From the NCBI GenBank assembly GCA_964017065.1, contig OZ024784.1, positions 6,615,152 through 6,679,151 of the forward strand: 64,000 nucleotides of DNA, given 5' to 3'. The first letter of the stretch is position 1. Each line of letters begins with the position of its first letter. The position numbers and the translations under genes were made by a program. The DNA comes from Haliclona indistincta. Its lineage: Eukaryota > Porifera > Demospongiae > Haplosclerida > Chalinidae. The notes under the pieces were generated by a model. It worked only from the letters and a program-made list of their open reading frames with translations. It searched no databases and was not told the origin of the DNA. Of this stretch, positions 34,400 through 45,700 are shown one piece after another.

Positions 34400-34841
34400 T
34401 TACTCTATTGTTGTATTTCTCACATAACATGACAATTCATTTTTGAGTAATTTCTCATCAATACGATGCTTCATCAAGAAACGCCCATTGAGATGTATGA
34501 CAGGAATGTCATAGCGATACAGTTTAAACCACTCTTTGTTTGCTGGCTCATCTATGTAGACCTCCTCATACACAAACTATAACAACAGAGTTACGCATAA
34601 TATTGTTCCAGTGATATTGTACAATACCTGGTCGGAATAATCCATCAAAACCTCTTTTGCATTGTCACATAAAGAGCATTGTTCCTGCATTGCCCAGCAA
34701 TACTAAAATAATACTGTGCTGAGCATTCTGACTTACGTTTTTCTTTGTGAAAAATGTCAGCACGGGTTTACTAGCATTCTTGCACCAACGAACGGACGAG
34801 AGTTTCAACAGTTGCAATCCCTTGCCGATAATCACAGACAT
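34400..34841 (-). CDS. Glutaredoxin-like protein (C5orf63/YDR286C type)
   Basis: Three exons. ATG 34841-34839 begins MSVIIGKGLQLLKLSSVRW, then PVLTFFTKKN, the CxxC motif CSLC in a CSLCDNAKEVL-type helix, and VYEEVYIDEPANKEWFKLYR followed by YDIPVIHLNGRFLMKHRID. This is the DUF836/glutaredoxin-like fold with the cis-Pro in DIPV. The Arg/Lys-rich start may be a mitochondrial signal. It is a predicted thiol oxidoreductase without a well-established substrate. Its start is 80 bp from the divergent VAMP4 start. Confidence 0.8.
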
Positions 34842-34921
34842 TGTGGGCGTGACCTGGTAGGCGCAACACGAGGCGTGGCTAGGTACTCACAGCGCAGCGA
34901 GAACAGCAAAAAGAGTCAACT
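34842..34921. promoter_or_regulatory. 80 bp divergent promoter, glutaredoxin-like / VAMP4
   Basis: Only 80 bp separate the two opposed start codons, so both 5' UTRs and core promoters must overlap here. No clear TATA box is seen. Confidence 0.5.
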
Positions 34922-36913
34922 ATGCCTCCAAAGTTTAAGAAAGGCACTAGTAAGGAAGAACAGGACAGGGTATGTGTGTCAGTATGTGATATGAATGATT
35001 GTATGGTTGTTTAGGTGACGCTACTTGGAATTGACTCTTCTGATGAAGAAGAAGAGGAAATGTAAGATAATGTCGTGTCTCATCTCAATCATGATGATGC
35101 AATTTACATATTCAGCTTTTTGAACAACACACCAAATGACTCACGTCATTCAGCTAGAAGAGCACATGGTGACAAAGTGCGACAGTAAGTATTGATCGGC
35201 TGTAGATTTTTTTACGTTGACCTTAAATTTGCTAGTAAACATATAGCTCTGGTGCAAACTCTCATCTTGCTTGTTATACCTATTTTACAAATAGAATGAT
35301 CTTACGCTTTCTATCTAATAATTTTTGGATTATCAAAACTACAGTAGCCACCAGATTTACCGCTATAGTGCTGTTTGCTAGTTATTGTGAAAGCCTGAAC
35401 TTTGGCTAACCAATTTGCACCAGAATACATTGATTGTGTACTTGCTATTTAGTGTGCAAGACCAAGTGTCTGGAGTGATCGATGTGATGAGAGACAACAT
35501 TGAAAGAGTTTTAGACAGAGGAGAGAAACTAGATGAGTTAGAAATGAAATCAGGTTTGTTGTAGCCTCAATTTTTGGTTTTAAGATACTGTTATTGCTAT
35601 AGAAAACTTGGCTGAAAGCTCTTCTCAATTTCGTGTCAGTGCTAGAAGACTTGAACGAAGAATGTGGTGGAAGAGATGTAGGGTAAGTCAGTCACTAGTC
35701 GCTGTACTGGTGTGTGACTGTTGTATCCATTATAGTTAAAGCTGATTGTCAGTGGAGTGGTGGCTACTATACTAGTTATCATCATCAGTGAGTTTGAGTT
35801 ATACAGTGGAACCGCTCTAAGGCGGACACCATTGGGACCAACAAAAATTGTCCATTATAGAGAGGGTGTCCTCTGGTCAGGGTTTATTATACATTATGTG
35901 GGTTATATTTGGAATTCAGTAAGTGTCCATTATAGAGGGATGAGGGGTGTCCGCTAAGAGGGGTTCCACTGTATATCATAGATACAGCATAATAATATTA
36001 TACTGACGTTGTATGCAGGCATCTATACAATAGTAAATTTCGTGCTTTCTGAACTCAACTCTGCAATATCATGTGAACTACCAAGCAAACTGCTTATTTC
36101 AATTCAATAAGATAAATGACCAAGTTTATTGTGTAACCACACCAATACTTCCTGGTACACAGCAAGTTACTGAGTGTGCGCTCGAGACCAAATTTTTGTC
36201 AATTTTTGACTTATGCTGTCATTTTAAAGCTAAAGCAAGCACGAAAGCAAAACTTGAGTGTACTTTATGTAAACGAAAGTTCACAAACCAATACTCCTTT
36301 CAAGATGAAGCACCAATGGTGCAGATGCCTCGGTGGAATTGCATTCATACTGTACACTGTATATCCTTTAACAGCACACAGCAACTATATAGCTATTCCA
36401 TCAGCAGATAATGACTGTAGCAGATTTATAAAGTAAAATGCAAGCTATTGATACAAGCTGGCAAAAATAACAAAAGCCAATAGTTGGGCGTGCACAAGCC
36501 ATGCTTGTAGCAGTTTTTTGGTTTTTGCTGAATGTTATCCGGAACCGCCACGCTATCCTGTTGTCCAGATCAAACCTACAATATGCTAGCCAGTTAACCA
36601 TGGACACATTCGACTTCGGAGAAGTCCAGATCGCCAGCAACAGTAAACAAAGTAAGCAAATCGCGCCATAACTCACGAACAAAGCTTTAATTCAAAAATC
36701 TAAGACCATCAAGTTTGAACTCTTAACGTATTATGTCGATATTGCAATTACCACCAGCTGATTCTTCGCTGTCTTTCAGAACTAGAGCGGACAGACAGAC
36801 AGACACGCACAATTACTGTATGCCTCGTGGCTCCACCCACCGAGGCAATATTATTACTAATAATTATTATTATCTCTCTTTCAGTTATCATCATTGTGAA
36901 GACAAGAAATTGA
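34922..36913 (+). CDS. VAMP4: Vesicle-associated membrane protein 4 (R-SNARE)
   Basis: Seven exons. ATG 34922 begins MPPKFKKGTSKEEQDR, the same MPPKFK start as vertebrate VAMP4. An acidic dileucine-like sorting segment follows (LLGIDSSDEEEEEIFL). The R-SNARE helix reads VQDQVSGVIDVMRDNIERVL then DRGEKLDELEMKSENL, with the zero-layer Arg. MWWKRCRLK precedes the membrane anchor. The last exon completes the tail IIIVKTRN with TGA at 36911-36913. The anchor is split across an intron in which a Tigger-like MITE (35804-35971) sits. It works in endosome to trans-Golgi traffic. The dileucine plus acidic cluster is the known TGN-retrieval signal of the family. Confidence 0.92.
35804..35971. mobile_element. 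168 bp pogo/Tigger-type MITE
   Basis: Terminal inverted repeats CAGTGGAACC / GGTTCCACTG flanked by TA on both sides. The termini extend as imperfect inverted repeats (gcggacacc / gtgtccgc). It is non-coding and lies in the last VAMP4 intron. Confidence 0.85.
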
Positions 36914-37401
36914 GCTTTATTGTAGCTGGTAAAAGCAACCGATGATCCTGTCGTCACCAACACACTAAAACTCCTACATATAATAGTTACTGATGTTTTT
37001 ACCTTATTGTCAAATATATTATAATTATTGTCAGTTTTACAAATTGAGAATAAATTCAGTTTTATCAGTATAATATTATAATAATTTATTTGTTTATCAG
37101 TGTTTACTATACTTGAGTGTACCAGTCTAACCGTCAAGTTTAAGGAAGTTAAAGTGTTGTGCATAGAGGCGATGTTTCAACAGAACATGTGTTCCTTGAC
37201 ACATTGGGAAGTTCCTGTAATGATGTATTGAGCGATAAACGGAAGCTCCTTACTGTTTGTAACTACCGTTAACTATCCACTCAACTGTTATAATCCAAGT
37301 TTTGTAACTGAACATCATAGTGCATCTGCTGCACAGTTAGTGACTTGTGTCTGCAAAAACTTGAGTAAGTGCAATATATTAATGAAGCCATCATTGACTT
37401 G
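36914..37401. other. Upstream flank of carnitine acyltransferase copy 1
   Basis: Non-coding. From about 37090 the sequence is repeated at about 42465, marking the left edge of the segmental duplication; the shared 300 bp presumably contains the promoter and 5' UTR. Confidence 0.6.
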
Positions 37402-40033
37402 ATGATATCTACAGTTGCAGTCATGGCAGTAAATGGTCACCATGCTACCAATGGAGATACCAATGGCTATCCAATTGCTTTCCCAGCTCTTCCTAAACCA
37501 TTGCAGCAGATCTATAAGCCGGGCCAAATGTACAAATACCACAGCAAACTGTTAAGACGTCCTGTTCCTCCTCTGCAGCAAACACTAACCAAGTATTTGA
37601 AGAGCCTTAAAGTATGCATTATCAGCAGTTGCTTGCAATTTTTGTGTTGTAAACTTGTTGTTCTTACATAGCCCTTGTTGACTTCAGAAGAAATGGAAAA
37701 AACAAAAAGTATTGTTGCTGAATTTGGCAAAGAAGGAGGAGTTGGAGAAAAACTCCAGCAGATTTTACTTGAAAGAGCAAAAACACATGACAACTGGGTA
37801 AAACAACTATTGTATCACTGTTGAATTGCAGTTCTATTCTAATCTAGCTGGCTGATTGGTGGTTGAGAGAAAAGTATCTTGCTGTTAGGTGGTCTCCGAT
37901 CAGAGGAAATGCATCTGCCTGCTTTGTTAAACAGCCATCTGATTGCAGAGAAACTTATGTCAGGTAAAAACTACTAGTTCTGTAGATTGTAACATAAAAC
38001 TCTTCGATGCAGATCTGCAGCAACATTCATCATTGCTTACGTCAAACTTTTTCAACTGGCTCACACGTAAGCCTGATTATCTGGTGATAGGTTGAAAATG
38101 ATTTTTAATATTTTTTTCAGTGAGTCCATTCCTCCTGACATGTATGCTGGAACGCCACTGTGCATGGAACAGTACAGGAAACTATATGGCCATCGTGTTC
38201 CAGGAGCTAAGATTGACAGTGCTTGGTACACTGGACCTGAGTCTAAGCACCTCATCATTATGAGAAAGGGACATGTAAGCACAATGTTTTTATAACAAAG
38301 AATCATGGTGAGAATTGTTTACAGGCCTACAAAGTGAATATGTTTGAGAAAACATCTAGTGGAGAGCTTGACATGATCCCACCTTCACACCTGGTAAAGG
38401 TGATTAATCAAATATTGGATGATGCAAAGGAACCATTTGAACATCCTGTGGGTATTCTGACCGGCGGCACCAGAGATGCATGGTACAGCAGCAGAGAAAT
38501 GCTCTTGAAACGTTTGTTAAAGATGTTACATACACTCACTATTATAATCTTGCTAACACATAGACCCAACCAATCAACAGTCACTGGCCTGCATCGAGAA
38601 AGCCTTTATACTGTTTTGCCTTGATGATCCCCATCCGTACCTGGAGAGTGTAGACTCATTCTCTGATGCTCAGTTGTCAATAACATTGTCCAATATATTG
38701 CATGGCAATGGTACTCACTTTAATTCATGTAACAGATGGTTTGATTGTGCAGTCCAGGTAGGTAGTCTGCATAACAATATTGTGATATAGCACTGTCTGC
38801 ATCGTAGATCGTGTGTGGTGAAGATGGAGCATTTGGTGCTGTGTTAGAGCACTCGAATGCTGATGGACCCACTGGTGGCTACTCTTGTGAATTTTGTGGT
38901 CTTTTTAAAACGCAAGTGCAAATTAAATTTTTCTTCCTTTTAATCACATTTTAGGCCGAATAATAAGTTCAACTACGATGTGTTTCAAGAGACTTCTCCT
39001 AATGTTGATCCAGCATCTTTGAAACCTGCACAAAAACTCGAATGGACCATCACTCCAGAAATCATTAAAGCTATTGAAGATGCCAAAAATTATGTCAACA
39101 AGTAAAAACTACCAACATCACAGATTGACTTTTGATTACATGTTACATTGTAGGATGGTCAGAGACACAGATGTACAGGTTTTCAGTTTTAAAGACTTTG
39201 GTAAGAACTTTCCCAAGTCTATGAAGATTTCACCAGATGCATTCGTTCAACTTGCCCTCCAACTGACAAACTACAAGTAAGTAATATACCATCATACATT
39301 CTAATCACATGCTTCATTTAGAATGACTGGTAAACCAGTTGCCATGGAGAATTTTGCTGGTACTCGTGGATTCAAGGAAGGTCGCATTGATATTATTCGT
39401 TCTACAACAAGTGAATCACTTACATTTTTGAAGGCCATGGTTGGAAATGTTCCTGTAAGTAACATACATGAATTCAAACATACACTAATAGTTTTAAATG
39501 CATATAATTTTAGGTTCAAACTAAAGCTCTTGCTTTGGCAGCTGCAGTTAAAGCTCATGCAGAAGTCACCAAAGATGTGTGTATTATGTAGCCTACACAT
39601 TCGTATTAATGTCATCAAACATACAGGCTAGAGCAGGTCAAGGAGTTGATGAGCACTTGCTAGGCTTGCAGGTAGCAGCAGAACAAGCAGGAATGAATGA
39701 CCCGGACATATTTCTGGATGAAGCCTTTACAAGAAGTACGAGCTTTCTTCTTGACACCAGTCAGGTGAGTTAGAGTGGCATGTCATACTGTACTAGTTTC
39801 TGTCTACTCTCAAATAGCTCCCATTTCCATCAATGGACAATTTCTCCACTTACACTCCACTGATGTATGAGGGCTATGGAATATGCTACAATCCTCGTGA
39901 AGACAAATGTTTGATCAGTGTGTGCTCATTCAGAGGCTGTCCTGACACAGACAGCATGGTATTTGGAAGCGTCTTTGTAGACAGCATGCGAGAAATGAGG
40001 GATATGCTGCTGAAAGTAAAGGAAGCACAGTAG
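37402..40033 (+). CDS. Carnitine O-acyltransferase family protein, copy 1 (diverged)
   Basis: About thirteen exons. The first in-frame ATG is 37402 (an alternative is 37423, MAVNGHHATNGDTNG). Choline/carnitine acyltransferase signatures are LADWWLREKYLAVR, PLCMEQYRKLYGHRVPGAK, NSCNRWFDCAVQIVCGEDGA and the catalytic His in LEHSNADG. Later come FKDFGKNFPKSMKISPDAFV and GRIDIIRSTTSESLTFLKAM, with the end GYGICYNPRED. Compared with copy 3 and the usual family, the TYES-like block is AMENFAG, GRTDTIRS is GRIDIIRS, the STSQ motif is DTSQ, and the loop before GYG is altered. So carnitine or CoA contacts may have changed. One intron uses a GC donor (AC/GCAAGT). The protein ends KEAQ, with no PTS1. 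Substrate is unknown. Confidence 0.85.
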
Positions 40034-40112
40034 AACTGTCTTGGTACAATATCATAAAAATATTTTCTATATTTTTGTTGTGTGCCTAGATTTACAATTC
40101 TGTCACTATACA

Positions 40113-41039
40113 CTAGAGACTTCCTCCACTGGGCTTCACTGGCTTCTTTCCCTTGAATGTTTTTTGAAAGGCTTGTCGAGACATCAAACGATCGAGATAT
40201 TGGCGTAAGATGGGGTAGTCGTCAAGCAGAGCTCCTTGCTGAATGACAGATGCCCACCATATGTTATAGCCAATAACACAATCCACAGCAGTGAACTTGC
40301 TGCCACACACATACAACTGGTCCTGGAGATGAGCTGAGAGAGTGTTAGCGCAGCAACAAAACTGCTTCTTCTTTGCTTCAACTAGTTTTTGATCTCTTTC
40401 GTCCTCTGGGGTGTGTGTCAGTTGCATGTAAAGTGGCTCCAACACATAGTCAAATGTGCTAGTAGCATAAGTAATGAAACTGTAGACCAAAAATACAGTA
40501 CATTTAGTCACTGCACTTAAATTGTACTCACTTAAAATATGCTGGTAGCTTGTCCAAGTCTGGCAACAAGTCGACTCGAGTGGTAAACTCCTGTGCAATG
40601 TACAAGCAGATAGCACTAGATTCTAACATCACTGACCCATCCTCTAACACGAGTGCTGGAAGAGTTCCATGAGGATGAACCTAAAACACTGGGTAAGTAA
40701 CCTAGACTGCATGAGCCTGCTGCTAACCTCTCTTTTGTACCGAGCCAACCCACTAGCATCAGTGCCGTGAAGAGAGACTGATATTACCTCAACAGATTCG
40801 CCTAGTATGCCTAATTCCTCGCATAACCAAGCGCAGCGACACGAGCGGAACGGGAAGCTGTGGTAGAGCTTGAGGCTGAGCTGCCTCACTCGCTCTGTAT
40901 CTCTATCCTGAAGTGGCACTGTGCGAGGTGCCTTTCACTGAGTGGATCTCTTCTGGTAGTTAAACAGCTGATGGACAACTATAGCAGCGCCAGCAGTTCC
41001 TATGCCCAGTCCAACAAGAAAAGATGACCACCCGGCCAT
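40113..41039 (-). CDS. Glutathione S-transferase, possibly with an N-terminal membrane segment
   Basis: The GST fold is clear: LKLYHSFPFRSCRCAWLCEE, HGTLPALVLEDGSVMLESSA (the cis-Pro and ESxA glutathione site), then an alpha-helical domain with CCANTLSAHLQDQLYVCGSK, FTAVDCVIGYNIWW and YPILRQYLDRLMSRQAF. Stop TAG is at 40115-40113. The GST frame has no own ATG near its start. An upstream ATG at 41039-41037 opens a 34-codon frame with a membrane-like segment (FLVGLGIGTAGAAIVVHQLF) in the same frame, separated by a TGA. A 63-nt intron (CA/GTGAAA to GCTCAG/CC) would remove the stop and join the two in phase. The gene is tail-to-tail with acyltransferase copy 1. Confidence 0.7.
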
Positions 41040-41147
41040 GTTTGTTTTGCAGGGTCAAAGCCACTCCTATCCTACAGATTTCCACCACAAGTAGAAAAAA
41101 TTAATGATCGTGAGGCGTGGCTTTCATTTTGCCTACACGTGTTCAAC

Positions 41148-42385
41148 ATGGCAAGACAGTTGGGAGGTGAAGATGATGACCCTAGCCTGACGGGCGAAGT
41201 CGCTCAGCATAAAGGCAGCAGGAGATGGAACTTATTAAGCACTGTAACCATATTTGGAGGAATAATCGCAGTGCTCAGAATCGGTTTGTTGCTCTCTTAG
41301 TCTTATTTATAGGCCCCCTTACCGAAGATCTTGCATAACGGAAGCGAAAGTATGACGTTGGCTAATCAAAAAGAATCGCACTATGTACGTACAGTGAACC
41401 CCTGGGGGCGTGTCCCGTTTTCACGCCATCAAAGCAACTAAACCCAAAACCCTAAAAACCTTCTCCTAACTGCACAGAGTCGGGTTCGGCCCATGGAAAG
41501 CCTAAGGATCATCAGGAGCGTCATGCTAAATAGGACCTTCGGCCCTAGCTAAGGATCGTCGGGAGGATCATTCTAAACAGGGCCTCTTGCCCTCACTAAA
41601 AATAGTCGAGCAATTAGCTAAAAAATTAAGTTTTCTGCAAAAAAAACAGAACAAAAAATGCATGCATACTGCGAGAATCGAACTCCAACCGATTGCATTA
41701 CAAGCCACTGAGCCACTGGAACCTGCTGTCCGGTCTATGCTACAAACATGGATTTGTAGTGATTCTGTACGCGTGGGCTCGTAGATTATAACCGGTTAAA
41801 TAATATTGACACACCCCCAGGGGTTCACTGTACCAAAAATCAAACACATAAGTGTGACTAACTGAAGCTGTACATGTGACGAAAAGTGAGTTTGACTGGC
41901 CAGCGTCACATTTCTGCTTTGCCTCGTTTATGCAAGATCTTCGCAATCAACTGTAGTGGCTAATTGGCATGACCGTACCGTAATACAATGAAGTAATAAT
42001 TATTCTAGCGAGTATTCTAGTCACGGCCATGCAGACGCCATTTTATCGAGCAAGACCACGTTATGGCCTACGCAAACACGTTGTTGGTGGCAGAAAAACC
42101 AAGATTCCAGCTAAAATTAGAAGTTTTATACCACAGTAAAGATCTTGTCAGTTGGAAAAGAAAAGAGTCACTTTCCAGGCCGTCTCAATCAGTTGGTACA
42201 GCCGACTGCACAACACAAATGCACCATCTTGCCCGAGAAAATGGCCTCTACGTGAGTGGTGTGATTAATATTCAATAGGGCATTGCGGTCACCGATTAGC
42301 CACTAAGGGGTCAGGGTCTATGGGGGTGACTGACTGTTTATTGTTACTTTTAGGTCCTGTGATTTGGAGGTATATTAGCAGTTGA
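41148..42385 (+). CDS. Small single-pass membrane protein, TOM5-like (copy 1)
   Basis: ATG 41148 (MARQLGGEDDDPSLTGEV) opens an acidic N-terminus followed by RRWNLLSTVTIFGGIIAVLRI, a single membrane helix. Unspliced, it stops after 50 codons. Splicing G/GTTTGT to TTTTAG/GTCCTG (42353) adds GPVIWRYISS-stop, giving a tail (AVLRIGPVIWRYISS) like the ALLRVTPFILKKL end of mitochondrial TOM5. The intron holds about 1 kb of inserted sequence including a MITE with a tRNA-like core. The same exon pair with a 56-nt intron is found at 45701-45939. The TOM5 identity is tentative. Confidence 0.5.
41392..41830. mobile_element. Pogo/Tigger-like MITE in the TOM5-like copy 1 intron
   Basis: Inverted termini CAGTGAACCCCTGGGGG...TGT and complement, flanked by TA at 41390-41391 and 41831-41832. 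The interior has two degenerate 47 bp tandem units (41503-41596) and a tRNA-like segment. It is absent from the duplicate locus near 45860-45900, so it arrived after the duplication (or was lost there). Confidence 0.75.
41662..41725 (-). repeat. tRNA-like (SINE head or tRNA pseudogene) segment
   Basis: On the minus strand TGGCTCAGTGG fits the pol III A box and AGTTCGATTCTC fits the B box, about 30 nt apart as in tRNA genes. The rest does not fold as a proper tRNA. It is likely a SINE head or decayed tRNA inside the MITE. Confidence 0.5.
42063..42278 (+). other. Short open frame between duplicated units, probably not a gene
   Basis: ATG 42063 opens a 71-codon frame without recognised domain, located in the insertion that is unique to unit 1. 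It has no copy in unit 2 and no splice context. Confidence 0.15.
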
Positions 42386-42776
42386 ACAGTATAGATTAAT
42401 TTTATCTACCAGATATTTTCCACACAATAACTGAAATCTCTAGAATAAAGTCAGTTTTATCATTATGTTTATCGGTGATTACTATACTTGAGTGTACCAG
42501 TCTAACCGTCTAGTTTAAGGAAGTTAAAGTGTTGTGCATAGAGGTGATGTTTCAACAGAACATGTGTTCCTAGACACATTGGGAAGTTCCTGTAATGATG
42601 TATTGAGCGATAAACGGAAGCTCCTTACTGTTTGTAACTTCCGTTCACTATCTACTCAACTGTTATAATCCAAGTTTTGTAACTGAACATCATAGTGCAT
42701 CTGCTGCACAGTTAGTGACTTGTGTCTGCAAAAACTTGAGTAAGCGCAATATATTAATGAAGCCATCATTGACTTG

Positions 42777-45428
42777 ATGATATCTACAGTTGCAGTCATG
42801 GCAGTAAATGGTCACCATGCTACCAATGGAGATACCAATGGCTATCCAATTGCTTTCCCAGCTCTTCCTAAACCATTGCAGCAGATCTATAAGCCGGGCC
42901 AAATGTACAAATACCACAGCAAACTGTTAAGACGTCCTGTTCCTCCTCTGCAGCAAACACTAACCAAGTATTTGAAGAGTCTTGAAGTATGTACTACCAG
43001 CAGTTGCTTGCAATTTTTGCATTGTAAACTTGTTGTTCTTATATAGCCCTTGTTGACTTCAGAAGAAATGGAAAAAACAAAAAGTATTGTTGCTGAATTT
43101 GGCAAAGAAGGAGGAGTTGGAGAAAAACTCCAGCAGATTTTACTTGAAAGAGCAAAAACACATGACAACTGGGTAAAACAACTATTGTATCACTGTTGAA
43201 TTGCAGTTATATTCTAATCTAGCTGGCTGATTGGTGGTTGAGAGAAAAGTATCTTGCTGTTAGGTGGTCTCCGATCAGAGGAAATGCATCTGCCTGCTTT
43301 GTTAAACAGCCATCTGATTGCAGAGAAACTTATGTCAGGTAAAAACTACTAGTTCTGTAGGTTGTAACACAAAACTCTCCGATGCAGATCTGCAGCAACA
43401 TTCATCATTGCTTATGTCAAACTTTTTCAACTGGCTCACACGTAAGCCTGATTATCAGGTGGTAGGTTGAAAATTATTTTTAATTGTTTTTTTTCAGTGA
43501 GTCCATTCCTCCTGACATGTATGCTGGAACACCACTTTGCATGGAACAGTACAGGAAGCTCTATGGCCATCGTGTTCCAGGAGCCAAGATTGACAGTGCT
43601 TGGTACACTGGACCTGAGTCTAAGCACCTCATCATTATGAGAAAGGGACATGTAAGCACAATGTTTTTATAACAATGAATCATGGTGAGAATTGTTTACA
43701 GGCCTACAAAGTGAATATATTTGAAGAAACATCTAGTGGAGAGCTTCACATGATCCCACCTTCACACCTGGTAAAGGTGATTAATCAAATATTGGATGAT
43801 GCAAAGGAACCATTTGAACATCCTGTGGGTATTCTGACCGGCGGCACCAGAGATGCATGGTACAGCAGCAGAGAAATGCTCTTGAAACGTTTGTTAAAGA
43901 TGTTACATACACTCACTATTATAATCTTGCTAACCCATAGACCCAACCAATCAACAGTCACTGGCCTGCATTGAGAAAGCCTTTATACTGTTTTGCCTTG
44001 ATGATCCCCATCCGTACCTGGAGAGTGTAGACTCATTCTCTGATGCTCAGTTGTCAATATCATTGTCCAATATATTGCACGGCAATGGTACTCACTTTAA
44101 TTCGTGTAACAGATGGCATGATTGTGCTGCCCAGGTACATGTAGGTAGTCTGCATAACAATATTGTGATATAGCACTGTCTGCATCGTAGATCGTGTGTG
44201 GTGAAGATGGAGCATTTGGTGCTGTGTTAGAGCACTCGAATGCTGATGGACCCACTGGTGGCTACTCTTGTGAATTTTGTGGTCTTTTTAAAACGCAAGT
44301 GCAAATTTTCTTCCTATTACTGCAAATGAATCACATTATAGGCCGAATAATAAATTCAACTACGATGTGTTTCAAGAGACTTCTCCTAATGTTGATCCAG
44401 CATCTTTGAAGCCTGCACAAAAACTCGAATGGACCATCACTCCAGAAATCATTAAAGCTATTGAAGATGCCAAAAATTATGTCAACAAGTAAAAACTACC
44501 AACATCACAGATTGACTTTTGATTACATGTTACATTGTAGGATGGTCAGAGACGCAGATGTACAGGTTTTCAGTTTTAAAGACTTTGGTAAAATGGTAAG
44601 AACTTTCCCAAGTCTATAAAGATTTCACCAGATGCATTCGTTCAACTTGCCCTACAACTGACAAACTACAAGTAAGTAATATACCATCATACATTCTAAT
44701 CACATGCTTCGTTTAGAATGACTGGTAAACCAGTTGCCATGGAGAATTTTGCTGGTACTCGTGGATTCAAGGAAGGTCGCATTGATATTATTCGTTCTAC
44801 AACAAGTGAATCACTTACATTTTTGAAGGCCATGGTTGGAAATGTTCCTGTAAGTAACATACATGAATTCAAACATGCACTAATAGTTTTAAATGCATAT
44901 CATTTTAGGTTCAAACTAAAGCTCTTGCTTTGGCAGCTGCAGTTAAAGCTCATGCAGAAGTCACCAAAGATGTGTGTATTATGTAGCCTACACATTCGTA
45001 TTAATGTCATCAAATATACAGGCTAGAGCAGGTCAAGGAGTTGATGAGCACTTGCTAGGCTTGCAGATAGCAGCAGAACAAGCAGGAATGAATGACCCGG
45101 ACATATTTCTGGATGAAGCCTTTACAAGAAGTACGAGCTTTCTTCTTGACACCAGTCAGGTGAGTTAGAGTGGCATGTCATGCTATACTAGTGTCTATCT
45201 ACTCTCAAATAGCTCCCATTTCCATCAATGGACAATTTCTCCACTTACACTCCACTAATGTATGAGGGCTATGGAATATGCTACAATCCTCGTGAAGACA
45301 AATGTTTGATCAGTGTGTGCTCATTCAGAGGCTGTCCTGACACAGACAGCATGGTATTTGGAAGCATCTTTGTAGACAGCATGCGAGAAATGAGGGATAT
45401 GCTGCTGAAAGTAAAGGAAGCACAGTAG
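42777..45428 (+). pseudogene. Carnitine acyltransferase copy 2, frameshifted
   Basis: A near-identical duplicate of copy 1 (same exons, same introns, offset about 5.37 kb). In the exon after YVNK an 8-bp tandem-like insertion turns gactttggtaagaac into gactttggtaaaatggtaagaac (44581-44603). The frame then runs into TAA within about ten codons. NRWFDC of copy 1 reads NRWHDC here, and the adjacent Val is Ala. Exons after the frameshift are otherwise open and close at TAG 45426-45428. No nearby splice site rescues the frame, so the full-length protein should not be made from this allele. An assembly error at the 8 bp would be the main alternative. Confidence 0.8.
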
Positions 45429-45466
45429 AACTGTCTTAGTACAATATCATAAAAATATTTTCTATA

Positions 45467-45600
45467 GAGAGACTGATTTACCTCAACAGATTCGCCTAGT
45501 ATGCCTAATTCTTCGCATAACCAAGCGCAGCGACACGAGCGGAACGGGAAGCTGTGGTAGAGCTAGCAGTTCCTATCGAGGCCAGTCAAAAACCACACCT
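45467..45600 (-). pseudogene. Glutathione S-transferase relic
   Basis: About 105 bp (45470-45568) match the first coding exon of the GST at 40763-40870. They are joined directly to copy 2 sequence on the left and to upstream GST sequence (agcagttcctat, as at 40991) on the right. Two deletions, equivalent to about 40070-40768 and 40871-40990 of unit 1, removed the rest. It cannot encode a protein. Confidence 0.85.
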
Positions 45601-45700
45601 ATAGACCTACAGATTTCCACGTGCGTTTCCGCAAGTTCTAATAGAAGAGTGATCTGAGGCGTGACCGTTGTTCATCTATTATATGCTACACGTGTTCAAC

